Positions 47,107 through 57,083 of a stretch of DNA of 64,000 nucleotides are shown piece by piece. Position numbers and translations under genes: made by a program. Source of the stretch: Portulaca oleracea. Its lineage: Eukaryota; Streptophyta; Magnoliopsida; Caryophyllales; Portulacaceae. The notes under the pieces are model-generated. The model was not told the DNA's origin, ran no database searches, and was given only the letters and a program-made list of their open reading frames with translations. The stretch spans positions 2,487,501 through 2,551,500 of the forward strand of contig CM055871.1 in NCBI GenBank assembly GCA_029582165.1, read 5' to 3'. How positions within the stretch are numbered: the stretch's first letter is position 1; every line of letters starts with the position of its first letter.

Positions 47107-47158
47107 GCGGCCGGTCCATGGTTGAGAGCGCCGAGCGGCTCAACCATGGACCGGCCGC
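47107..47158. repeat. Perfect 20-bp GC-rich palindrome near the right MULE end
   Basis: GCGGCCGGTCCATGGTTGAG (47107-47126) and its exact complement (47139-47158) are separated by 12 nt. Similar GC words surround it. It mirrors the GC-rich inverted repeat near the left end. Confidence 0.95.
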
Positions 47159-47369
47159 GCCTCGCGTTCGACCATGGTCCGAGCGCGCTTTTGCGTTCGC
47201 TTGGTTGAACCGCAATCCGGGCGCGTTTCATATTCGGCAATAATAAATGAAATTCAACGAAATTAACAACGAATAAACTTAAAAAAATCACCTTTTCTTC
47301 TTCAGATGATGATCCATTACTCATTTTCTACAAAATGTTGTTTAGATTTTGAGGGTTTAAATGGAAAGG

Positions 47370-47510
47370 GAAAAATTTCTAGAGAGAGAAAGAGAGTGGG
47401 GAGTTGTGGAGGGTTGTGTAGAGTGTTTGAGGGCCAAGGGCATGAAATGGAACTTTTATGTCAATTAAGGGCGACGCACAGTAAAACTAGGGCGACAAAG
47501 AGCAATGCCC
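47370..47510 (-). repeat. Right TIR of the MULE
   Basis: Read on the minus strand it begins GGGCATTGCTCTTTGTCGCC, then CTAGTTTTACTGTGCGTCGC and CCTTAATT, and ends in a CTCTCTTTCTCTCTCTAG tract that matches the left arm. It lies 228 bp from the ITPK start codon. Confidence 0.75.
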
Positions 47511-47521
47511 TAAATATATAC
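47511..47521 (+). promoter_or_regulatory. TATA-like box of ITPK, overlapping the MULE duplication
   Basis: TAAATATATAC is directly at the MULE boundary, about 220 bp before the ITPK ATG. The first eight bases are the right-hand target duplication; the left copy lies at 40832-40839. TATA function is inferred from sequence and position. Confidence 0.5.
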
Positions 47522-47737
47522 TATGTTCCTCAACAAGAGTAGTATCTTCCTCAAGCATCTGATTCCTACTCTTGTTGATTAGCTCACTACTTCTTTTGCA
47601 TGCTTTCTGAGTGACTTTCTGCAACCAAAGATAGCCTCTTTCTCTCCCTCTGCAAACCTCAGCTTCGCCGTCACTTGCACCATTTTCATCGCCTTCTACT
47701 CCATTGAAGAATACTCCGAATCTCTCTAGTTGAAGTG

Positions 47738-48775
47738 ATGGGAGAGGGAAATCACACAATCAGAGTGGGGTACGCACTACCCCCAAAGAAAATCGACACC
47801 CTAATCACACCTTCCCTCATCAATTTCGCCCAGCAGCGAGGCATCCATTTGATCCCTGTCCATCCCAACAAACCTCTCATCGATCAGGGCCCTTTTCACT
47901 GTCTCCTTCACAAGATCTACTCCCAAGATTGGAACCTCAACCTCCTCGATTTCCAATCCAAAAACCCAAATGAACCCATTATCGATTCTCCCCTTGCAAT
48001 CCAGCGTATCCAAAACCGCATTTCCATGCTCGATTTCATCCACAACCTACCCACTTCCCCCTTCCCCAACATCTCTTTCGGCACCCCCCTTCAGATCGTC
48101 GTCGACGGTGACAATGGCGGATTTCTCAGCGACCCAGATGCTCTGTCGAAGCTGATTCCGTTCCCAGTCGTCGCGAAGCCTTTGTTCGCAGATGGGTCGG
48201 CGAATTCGCACGAGATGTCCCTCGTTTTCAACGCCCAGGCTGCGAGCAGACTCCGACCACCGGTTGTTCTCCAGGAGTTTGTCAACCATGGAGGCGTGGT
48301 TTTCAAGGTATACGTTGCTGGGAACCATGTCGAGTGTGTCAAGAGGAGGTCCTTGCGTGATGTGTCTCCGGAGATGGAGTCGCGAGCAAAGGAGGGAGGG
48401 GTTTTGAGCTTCTCCCAGATCTCTAACATGGCGGATGATGGAAGACATGGTGATTGCTGCATCGAACAAGCGGAAATGCCTCCTGTGGAGTTTGTAGAGT
48501 TTATGGGTCGAAACATGCGCCAGGCTTTGGGGCTTAATCTGTTCAATTTCGACATGATTAGGGATTGCAGGGTGTCGAAGAGTGCTGGGGATGGGATTAG
48601 GTACTTTGTGATTGACATCAATTACTTCCCTGGTTATGCCAAACTCCCTGATTATGAGTCCTTCTTCACTGATTTTTTGTGTGATGTGGTCAAACTTGCT
48701 CGTGATGACAAAGATGCTAACTTGCAACATGATGGTGATGGTGACAAAGGTCAAGTGGGTAACACAACAGTGTGA
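47738..48775 (+). CDS. ITPK: Inositol-tetrakisphosphate 1-kinase
   Basis: Intronless 345-aa ATP-grasp kinase. The family phosphorylates inositol polyphosphates using ATP (for example Ins(3,4,5,6)P4 at position 1, and in plants steps toward phytate and inositol pyrophosphates) in cytosol or nucleus. Visible order: VGYALPPKKIDTLITPSL (N-terminal domain with the inositol-contacting Lys pair), QNRISMLDFI, FPVVAKPLFADGSANSH (ATP-binding Lys), VVLQEFVNHGGVVFKVYVAG, VKRRSLRDVS, LNLFNFDMIRD, and FVIDINYFPGYAKLPDYE (metal-binding Asp and Asn). Length is typical, and the short Asp-rich tail is variable in the family. An in-frame GTG precedes the first ATG and is not used. Which ITPK paralogue this is cannot be fixed; intronless plant members include ITPK1. 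Confidence 0.95.
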   Translation: MGEGNHTIRVGYALPPKKIDTLITPSLINFAQQRGIHLIPVHPNKPLIDQGPFHCLLHKIYSQDWNLNLLDFQSKNPNEPIIDSPLAIQRIQNRISMLDFIHNLPTSPFPNISFGTPLQIVVDGDNGGFLSDPDALSKLIPFPVVAKPLFADGSANSHEMSLVFNAQAASRLRPPVVLQEFVNHGGVVFKVYVAGNHVECVKRRSLRDVSPEMESRAKEGGVLSFSQISNMADDGRHGDCCIEQAEMPPVEFVEFMGRNMRQALGLNLFNFDMIRDCRVSKSAGDGIRYFVIDINYFPGYAKLPDYESFFTDFLCDVVKLARDDKDANLQHDGDGDKGQVGNTTV

Positions 48776-49109
48776 GAAGATAGCTTTTCACCTTCCTGTT
48801 TGGCTTTTGAAATTGTTCTTTGCTCCATCTTTATGGACATGCGACAAACAGTCAATATCTCTCACTTTGTTTTATTCTTCTCTCTTTTGCGATAATATGT
48901 AGGCAGTAACTAGCATGAATAGATTCACCCATGTAGCTTAGAATTCAATTGTCATTATCTGTTATCCCTATGCTGTTGTAACAAGACAACTTAACAAGAA
49001 GTAGGTTAGTAGGTACTCATTTTCTGTGATGTAATCCCCTTCTACAGACAGTCAAATTAAATGATGAGATTGATAGAAAGCAATCCTTAATTTCAACTTA
49101 CATCCTAGA
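48776..49109. other. 3' flank of ITPK
   Basis: AT-rich, with AAATTAAATGATG-type words but no clear terminator call and no ORF. Confidence 0.4.
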
Positions 49110-49800
49110 CGTGAAAGATTTGCTCCAACTCATCTAATCTTTGCAGATGACCTCTTAATCTTTGTAAAATGTAATGCATGCTTAGTTAGGCCGTGTTCTA
49201 TGCTCCGGTATTTTGCGGTGAGGTGTGGTGGAATTGTGGTGAGGTGTGGTGGAACTGTGGTAGGTTATTGGTATGTGGGGTAGGTGAGGAGAGAGAATGT
49301 AAAAAGTAGAGGAGAAAAGTGAGGAGAGAAAAAAGTAATGATTTGCGGTGAAATGTGGTGAGTTGTGGCAAACATGGCACCGCAGTTTGCCAACTGTAGT
49401 ATAGAACACGGCCTTAATGTTTGAGTGGAAGCATTTCAACATTTTTCAAAGACTTGTGGTCTTTCGGCAGATGTCTGAAATCCCTTTTAGGTGTTGATGT
49501 AGGGGTGAAATCTACCATTTTAAACCAAGCTAGTATGAATGAGCTAGGGGGCAGTCGTAAAATACCTGGAGGTTCCTTTAATGACTATGAAGTTGTTACT
49601 ATGGGAATGGAATGGTATGTTGGTTTACCCCTGGAGGTGTATTGGTCCCAAATCCAACTCTTTGTATATGTCAAGGCTAAATCTATTATGAGTCACTATG
49701 ATAAGCTACCTAATAATGAACTATTAACTCAGTTGGTATCTACTGCACTATGGTATTCCACATTTCCTAGAATCAATTCCACCTAAAGGTATCTATGATC
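49110..49800 (+). pseudogene. LINE reverse-transcriptase fragment
   Basis: Plus-strand frames read HLIFADDLLIFVKC (the RT catalytic FADD box, about 49125-49165). After a MITE insertion they continue with EAFQHFSKTCGLSA and, further on, KYLEVPLMTMKL (family KYLGVPL). This is plant LINE RT order. Stops occur throughout. Confidence 0.7.
49189..49413. mobile_element. Tourist-like MITE inside the LINE fragment
   Basis: Termini GGCCGTGTTCTATGCTCC and, on the opposite strand, GGCCGTGTTCTATACTAC, with TTA on both sides (49186-49188, 49414-49416). The interior is GTGGTGGAA/GAGGTGTGG-rich. It is 225 bp long and interrupts the RT frame just after the FADD box. Confidence 0.85.
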
Positions 49801-49994
49801 TCTCCGTGACCGATTCCTAGGACATAGCAGACCGCCAAACCCTAGAGCTGCCATAGTTGTGTGGAGCCTGTCCCTCTTTTGTGTAGGGTTTGTTGACTGG
49901 CTTTCATCTACAGGGGGCGTGGTTTTGATCTGTAGCCCCTAAACTTTCCGGCGGTAATTCCGCGTGTAGCAAGAAAGGTTTAGGGCATGGCTGG

Positions 49995-50460
49995 AGACAT
50001 GGCAAAACTTGCCCGAGACCAGAGTAACCAAATCGGTTTACCCGAACCCATACCCATACCAAACAGACATCTGAAATAATATCAATCGGTTTGGATCAAG
50101 AAAAATTGAAACGACCCAGCCATACACGAACCCAAACCCAAAGTTATTATAAATCAAAATTACACATACTTGGATGACTCGATCTAATTCAAACCCTACC
50201 CAAATGTCCCGACCTGAAGTGAATCAAATAGGGAAAAAGCATAACCAAAACTAATCCATACCCAAACCGAACTCACTCTTAATCGAATATATGAAAAACT
50301 ATTTACCCATACCCGAAATGATCCGACCTTCCTTGAGCAAACGCCTACCAAACCCGAAGTTAATTGAACTTGAACAATGCAAACCCGATTCAAACTGTAA
50401 CCACCTTTGAGCTAACCCGACTTATAACACATTCTAGCACTGGTCAATTAATCCAACCCA
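49995..50460. repeat. ACCCGAACC-rich repeat block
   Basis: Dozens of ACCCGAA/ACCCATACCC words over about 450 bp, like the subterminal DNA of plant hAT-type MITEs. No matched ends were found. Confidence 0.35.
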
Positions 50461-50591
50461 TTATAAATCGAATTAAAGAGTACCTCAAAAATAAATTGAG
50501 TTAAATTTTGCATAAAATTGAATATTACTTATATTTCATGAAACAAAAATAAATTGAGTACTAAATTTGCATTTATATAGCTAAGCTAATC

Positions 50592-50864
50592 TATATATTA
50601 TAATAGAAATCATTGTGGGTCCCACAAAATAGAGTCACGGAAGTGATTGTAGGGAATTGACCAATCACAACGTAGAAAATTAAATATTTTTTCTATTTTC
50701 TATTTTTTTATTTTCAATCCAGATTTTATTTTAAAATTAAAAAAACCAGAAAGTATCACTAATCATTGCCTGCTTTGGAATCTAAATTAAATTATTTTGG
50801 TTCAAATAACAGTAATTATTTTGGTGTTGCCTATAATAATGATGATGATGATGATAATAATAAC

Positions 50865-50895
<31 letters not shown>

Positions 50896-51135
50896 TATAT
50901 ATTATAATAGAAATCATTATGAGTCCCACGAAATGGAGTCACGGGAGTGACTGTAGGGGAATTGGCTAATCACAACGTAGAAAATTATATTTTTTTCTAT
51001 TTTCAATTTTTTCTATTTTCAATCCGGATTTTATTTTAAAATTAAAAAATTAGAAAGTATCACCATTCATTGACTGCTTTGGACTCTAAATTAAATTATT
51101 TTGATTCAAATAACAGTAATTATTTTGGTGTTGCC

Positions 51136-51173
<38 letters not shown>

Positions 51174-51425
51174 TCTATATAATATTAATAGTAAAGTTTT
51201 TGGGTCACGTTAAATGGAGAAAGGAGATTAATTGTAGAGATTTCGACCAATCAGAAGATAGATAAATACTGAATTAATTATTTTGGTCCAAATATCAGTA
51301 ATTATTTTAGCAAAATAATAATAATCTATATATTATAATAGAAATTATTGCGGGTCCAACGAAAAGAGTTATGGGAGTGACTATAGGGTAATTGGTCAAT
51401 CACAACATAGAAAATAATATTTATT
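50592..51425. repeat. Tandem repeat of Helitron-like ends
   Basis: Four head-to-tail units start with close variants of TCTATATATTATAATAGAAA, at about 50592, 50894, 51175 and 51323. Shared interior words are GGGTCCCAC, GGAGTCACGG, TTGGCCAATCACAACGTAGA-like and TTTTCAATCCGGATTTTATT. The first two units are nearly 300 bp; the others are shorter. (AAT)n microsatellites end units 1 and 2. TCTATAT..ATAATA starts recall plant Helitron 5' ends (family knowledge); no 3' CTRR hairpin was confirmed. Confidence 0.6.
50838..50892. repeat. (GAT)n/(AAT)n microsatellite
   Basis: GATGATGAT passing into (AAT)n. It encodes only a poly-Asp/poly-Asn frame on the plus strand, so it is not a gene. A second run lies at 51139-51170. 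Confidence 0.95.
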
Positions 51426-51554
51426 TCATTTAATACCTACATATGTCTACCAAAGTGTTAAAATTTTCTTAATAAATTCATGAATAATTATATAAAAATT
51501 CAATGTAAATTTGTCAATATTATTTTAAAATTCATCGATATTTTTTACTTAAAC

Positions 51555-52110
51555 TCTTGACCTACATGTATTTTGATTGGTGTAGTTAGAATCTTGATTG
51601 TTATTATACGTTTTTTTACTTAAACTCTTGACCTATATGTATTTTTTATTTTATATATTTATATTTAAACAATTTTTCGTATCTTTAATTTAATTATATA
51701 ATTTATGTTGTGGTCGTTTTAATTTATATGTAGCATCGCACACCAAGGGTGTCCACGGACACCCCAAGCTCCAAAAAAAATTTAAGCAACCTATTATATT
51801 TTAGGAGATTGTTGTATATTTACGTTAAGTGGACACCCTAGAAAAGACCCAAAAATATTAATAAAGAGTGTCTAATTCAATACAACAATCCGACTATCCA
51901 AATATTAAGTGGACACCACTAATTTCGCAATCTAGATCAGCCACTGCCTACATGTATTTTGATTGGTGTTGTTAGAATCTTGATTGTTATTGTACGTTTT
52001 CTACTTAAACTCTTGACCTACATATATTTTTAATTTTATATATTTTTATTTGAACAATTTTTTGTAATTTAATTATATAATTTATGTTGTGGTCGTTTTA
52101 ATTTATATGT
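51555..52110. repeat. Direct repeats around a foldback insertion
   Basis: A block of about 165 bp (TTTGATTGGTGTAGTTAGAA... to TTTAATTTATATGTA) occurs at 51575-51733 and again at 51958-52113. Between them lies a segment with GGGTGTCCACGGACACCCC (51748-51766) and AAGTGGACACC words. AATCTAGATCAGCCACTGCC (51930-51949) recurs inverted at 52137-52157. Confidence 0.65.
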
Positions 52111-52386
52111 ACAATAATAATCAAGATTCTTGCTTGTAGGCAGTGGCTGATTTAGATTCTTGAATATGCAATAGATTGAAGAAAAATGAAGAACCTTCTT
52201 GCTTGAACAATGGAGATGAAGATGATCGATGAGAAATTACTTGAGTTCTTGAATGAAGATGACAATAATCTTGAATAATGAGCAATAATATTAGAATCAC
52301 AACCCAAAAGAATCAACTAGACAAGGAGCTTGGATATGATTTTGGATAAAGGAGAATCCACCATCAAAACCTAGCACAACACCATG

Positions 52387-53012
52387 TGATAAGGCCGCAA
52401 GCGCACGGTGTACGGTGCAGCACATCAAGGTCGATCCCACAGGGACTCAATTAGCAGCGCAGTAAACTAGTTCTCTATGTGATTGCTAAGGCAACCGGGT
52501 TTTAGGTTTTGGAAAGGTCTAACAACTAATCAGGACTAATAAAGTAGGGAAATCAATCAAAGATTCAATCAAGAGAGAAAGATTTCTAGGGAATTGTTTT
52601 CCTAACAATGAGTTCGATTATTAAAACCTAGCTTGCACAATCATACATTCAAGAATGAATCAAGAACGATAACCATAAGAACTCTACTGCTCTTTCGATG
52701 CTAACAGAATTACCTCAATTAACCTAAATTACAACTTTCGTATGCTTTTCAAGCTAATCAAAGTTGAAGGTCTCAAATATTCTGGTTATCAAAAAGGTTC
52801 CGTAGTATGCTATTCTTTTCTCAAATTTCACAAAACTAAGTAGAAAGGTTGGTAGTCAGATTATCCTAATTTACCTTTCAGTACTTCTCAAGTTAATCTC
52901 AAATCACGAGTGTTCAAGCACTTAAATAACACCCATGAACATGAAGAACACAACCTTCTATTGATTCAAAATAATAATTCATGCATAAATTAGAACATTC
53001 AATTAAACTACA
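52387..53012 (-). repeat. 3' LTR of the Tat/Athila-type element
   Basis: Nearly the same length as the other LTR, with scattered substitutions. Ends TG..CA on the minus strand. Confidence 0.88.
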
Positions 53013-54550
53013 TGCTTACTCCTTGCTTGTCCCCAAGCAAGTACAAGACTCAAAACAAAATGAAATGACTCAAGAAGAAAACTACTCACACCTTCTCCAA
53101 TAAAAGGGATATTAGAAAGCCAAAGCAAGCGTAGATAAAAAGAGACTCCCTAGCGAGATTAAGAATCAAATTGAAACAATGATCACTGTTCGAAACAGAA
53201 TCACATGTCAAGAAGCAACACAACCAATCTATCACAACTCAAGTACAGTCAAATTCCATTCACATGTTTGGCGAAGTAGTTGGGATTGGTAGGACCTCAC
53301 TTTAGGGTATGTGAATCACTCCCCTCGTGTGTTTGAAAAGGATATGTCGGTTCACTCAAAACCTTTAACCAATGTAAGCAAACTACCATAAGCTTGACAA
53401 GACTCTCAATTCTCTACCGCTATAAATCATGTGCACAAATGCCAATCATGAGGACTTTAGAGGGTTTTAATGGGGCTTAGATGCAAGGTAAGGAGGGAAA
53501 TAATTAGGGAATGTGGAGCTAAATAGCCAAAAACCTAAAGAGCAACATTCCCATAGCATAAAATACAACACCTCTTACATCACTCTACAATGAAGCACCA
53601 AATATATCCCCAATCGAAGAAAAGTAAGGGAAGAGTCGACATAAGCTAGAAAAAACCATCATGCTAATCACCTACTCTTCAAACATTCTTTTTTTTCTTT
53701 TTCAATATGTTTCATTCTTCTCTTTTTTTTTTTTGGTGAAGAGCATGGTTACATAAGGAGTGACTCATTCCCCAAGAACAAGGTTCAAACTCGAATGAAA
53801 AGAGGGGATAAACCATGATCAAGAATAACATTCCCCTCATCAAGCACTCAACCAAGGAAGTCGCCAAACCAATAGACTACAAAACTGCTCCCCAACTGAA
53901 TTGTTGCTCCACTAACTTGGCTAAAAGGGTATGAGATCAAGAACAGGAACTTCACTATCATGCACAAGAATCATTCAAGACTAGTTGAATCACAAACAAG
54001 ACAAAGCAACCTAAATCAAACAAGCAACCAAGTCTCTTTCATCATCCGCATCAAGCCGGAAATCACATGAGTACACACTTGCAATGACAATCCAAACACA
54101 CTTTAAAGTACTCATCATAGGAGGGGCTTTCGCAATCAAAAACTATCCTAATTTTTATTTGTTGTTAAACTTTAGCAAGAAAGCAAGAAAACTACTCCTA
54201 TATGCAACCCAGATGCAAATTCAAAGCCTAACAAACACAAAAAAGAAACTGACAAATATGCAACTATAAACGTCAGTCTCACCCAAGCACATGATTTCAA
54301 GACAGTCAATCCAACCCCCCCCCCCCATACTTGGACAAAACATTATCCGTAATGCATGTCGAGTAAGGGTAACATGCACAAGAAGGAAACGATATAATGC
54401 ATCACACTCAAAGGGAAAGGGGAAAAAACGAAGAAAAATAAAGGGACAAAATAGAATAACTCACCAGGTTAGGTGCAGGATGCACCTAACCTATCTCTTC
54501 TTCCAGCAAAAGGCATGAGGAGCATCAACCACTCCATCAAGACCTTATGA

Positions 54551-55665
54551 TTAAGCAATCACCTCAGATGCAGTTAAAGCCCTTAGAAGCTTGTCAAACT
54601 CGGCAGCATGCGATTCACAAGCTTGCATATAAGAGAGCAACAAAATACTCATAGCAACGAACATTAGTCGTACTTTCTCAAATAAGTCAAAGACACTTGA
54701 AAAATAAAAAGAATCAAAATAAGTTATCCACATGATTTTTCTATTTGAGTCCCTAGGCATTTACAATATGGATCAAGATAGGGATGAAACCTTCCTAAAG
54801 TGCCTAAGGACAAATCAAGAACATTGTTGGTCCCCTCAATCATAGTCACATCACAAGAGTTAACCACACATCCCACATCAACATGAACATCAATGGTCTT
54901 TTCACAGGGAATGGGCTCCTCAAGGTTCTTAGGGGCAAGGGAAGGTGGTGAACAAAGTATAGAAGCATGGAGTACATCATCAAATTATTTTCTTGAAGGA
55001 TCCAATCCACCCACAAACCCCTCACAAGACTCCTTATCAATAATCTCAATTGAGCCATGATAGAAATCATCATCATACCTAGCATCAAACCCATGGGATT
55101 CACTCACCTCAAATCCCGTCGACTGAGAAAAAGGTGAGGATGCATTATGAAAAGTCAAGACACCATCAGTAGTATCTCTAGGTAAGCTAGGATGAGAAGG
55201 AGCAACAATTGGCAAGGGTGCCTTAAAAGGGTCAACTATTTCCTCTAGACTAGCCTCTAAAGGGATGGTAGACTCAACCTTATCACATAATCCAACATTC
55301 AAATTGAAAGAACTAGAACTATGGGCAGAATCATGTAATGGGCCAGATCCTCGCACCATGTCAAGTATCCTATCTTATTGCTCTTACATTGCCCTCATCA
55401 AAATCTTAAGTCTAGCTAAACCAGAGCATGTAGAATCATCATGGTCAAAAGAACAACATAAACTACAAGGAGGCAAACAATGGGGTTGAGTATATAATCT
55501 AGCATGAGATGCACAAGGATTGGGGAAAGAGTGATCAGATGCACAATGAGAATTCTCAAAATTAAGTGTATCACGTGCAAGCCACTCAAGCAAACTCCAA
55601 GCTTTATCAACTGTTATAGCATAAAAACCAAAATGCTCTAATAGAGTACAAGTCTCTATATTCAC
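54551..55665 (-). pseudogene. Gag-like remnants in the Tat/Athila-type element
   Basis: Minus-strand frames at 55665-55384 read AWSLLEWLARDTLNFE, then CSLCCSFDHDDSTC, resembling the linker and zinc-knuckle-like motif downstream of gag in plant gypsy elements. Frames at 55359-54985 and 54760-54551 are acidic or Ser-rich, without a recognisable domain. No protease, RT or integrase is present. Confidence 0.5.
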
Positions 55666-55910
55666 CCCCCCTCAACAACAATGTCAAGAATATCTGATTT
55701 CCAAGGCACAATACCACATGGAACAGGACATGCAAGTAATCACAAAAAAAATAGCGCCAAAATAATTCCTGCTCAAATTGGGGAAAATCAAGAATTGCCA
55801 TTTTTTTTGAATTTTTTTTTTGAAAATCAAAGATAAAAAGAAAAGAAAAAGAAAGAAAAAGAAAACAACTTATCAACCTAAGAGTATTCGTTTAATGGCT
55901 GCTAGGGACA

Positions 55911-55929
55911 GACTCCCCGACAACGGCGC
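55911..55929 (-). other. Retroelement primer-binding site
   Basis: TTGGCGCCGTTGTCGGGGA on the minus strand, a few bases past the LTR end, complements the 3' end of tRNA-Asp as in Tat/Athila elements. Confidence 0.8.
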
Positions 55930-55937
55930 CAAAAACT

Positions 55938-56564
55938 TGACAAGGCCGCAAGCGCATGATGTACGGTGTAGCACGTCAAGGTCGATCCCACAGGGACTCA
56001 ATTAGCAGCGCAGTAAACTAGTTCTCTATGTGATTGCTAAGCCAACCAGGTTTTACGTTTTGTAAAGATCTAACAACTAATCAACACTAATAAAGCAGGG
56101 AAATCAATCAAAGATTAAAACAAGGCAGAAAGATTTCTAGGGAATTGCTTTCCTAAAAATGAGTTCGATTATTAAAACCTAGCTTCCACAGTCATACATT
56201 CAAGAATGAATCAAGAACGATAATCATAAGAACTCTACTGCTCTTTCGATGCTAACATAATTACCTCAACTAACCTAAATTACAACTTTCATATGCTTTT
56301 CAAGCTAATCAAAGTTGAAGGTCTCAAATATTCTGGCTATAAAAAAAGGTTCCGTAGTATGCTATTCTTTTCTCAAATTTCACAAAACTAGGTAGAAACA
56401 TTGATAGTCAGATTATCCTAATTCACCTTTCAGTACTTCTCAGGTTAATCTCAGATCACGAGTATTCAACCGCTTAAATAACACCTATTAACATGAAGAA
56501 CACAACCTTCTATTGATTCAAAACAAGAATTCATGCGTAAACTAGAACATTTAATCAAACTACA
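55938..56564 (-). repeat. 5' LTR of the Tat/Athila-type element
   Basis: Partner of 52387-53012. The identity stops exactly at TGTAGTTT, which sets the LTR boundary. Confidence 0.88.
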
Positions 56565-57078
56565 TTGTTTCAGGTGAAAAACCCTAGAATTCTAAGAATC
56601 TACTCACTCATACTCAATGAAGGCATGAAACATGTACCAGTCATCACAATCAAGTCTCAAAACAAAGAAGGAATACGAAAAGAAAGAACAAACTATGAAG
56701 AGAATTCCGTCGAGTCTTTTGATCCTGGGGTGGAACCTTCTTTGCGAACGCTGCTACTTTCTTCTCGAATCTTGATCCTTGCCTCTCTTGACGTGATTCG
56801 ATCTTGAGTCTTGATGGATGGTGAAGAGGAGTAGTATGGAAGTATTAGGGCTCTCTTTCTCTCCTTGACGGCCAAAGAACGAATGAATGAATGATAAATC
56901 CTCCTCTCTTTTTCTATTCGCGAAACCTAGCCGGCAGGCCCAGTCCGTACAAGTCCGTACATGTCTGTACACGGACCTTGGGGCTCACCACGGCCAGACC
57001 GTGGTGGCCTCTGGCCGTGTGTTCTTCCCTCCGTTTCCTCCGAAATTTGTACCATGGTCTGGTCTTGACAAGTGGAGG
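56565..57078. other. Flank between the LTR element and insertion 2
   Basis: Contains paired words CCACGGCCAGACCGTGGTGG and CCGTACA repeats (GTCCGTACAAGTCCGTACAT) near 56940-57020. No gene. It may belong to the copia element's 3' end or to another LTR; unresolved. Confidence 0.35.
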
Positions 57079-57083
57079 TCCGT

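Larger units (their letters stand above)
40840..47510. mobile_element. 6.7-kb MULE carrying PMD and transposase/OTU genes
   Basis: Both ends carry inverted TTTGTCGCCCTA...GTCGCCCTTAATT blocks (left 40850-40891, right 47459-47500 on the other strand). Weaker similarity, including a CTCTCTTTCTCTCTCT-type stretch, extends the TIRs to about 145 bp. TAAATATA flanks at 40832-40839 and 47511-47518 (8 bp; a 9-bp version would carry a mismatch). The cargo is a plus-strand plant mobile domain gene facing a minus-strand transposase/OTU gene. GC-rich palindromes lie near each end, and a ~500-bp hairpin lies at 42456-42954. The transposase is broken, so the element is probably no longer autonomous. Confidence 0.85.
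52387..56564 (-). mobile_element. Tat/Athila-type LTR retrotransposon lacking pol
   Basis: Two LTRs of 626 and 627 bp (52387-53012 and 55938-56564), each starting TGTAGTTT and ending CTTATCA or CTTGTCA on the minus strand. Directly downstream of the 5' LTR is a primer-binding site TTGGCGCCGTTGTCGGGGA (55911-55929), the tRNA-Asp-type site of Tat/Athila gypsy elements. Before the 3' LTR is CTTGGGGACAAGCAAGGAG, a polypurine-like tract. The 2.9-kb interior has only gag-like scraps. No target duplication matches (CCATG versus TTGTT). Confidence 0.85.

Noticed and set aside
48047..48754. Long minus-strand ORF (235 aa)
   Set aside because: It is the antisense shadow of the ITPK coding region, which has clear family motifs.
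50766..50969. ORF with poly-Asp and poly-Asn
   Set aside because: It translates the GAT/AAT microsatellite in the Helitron-like array.
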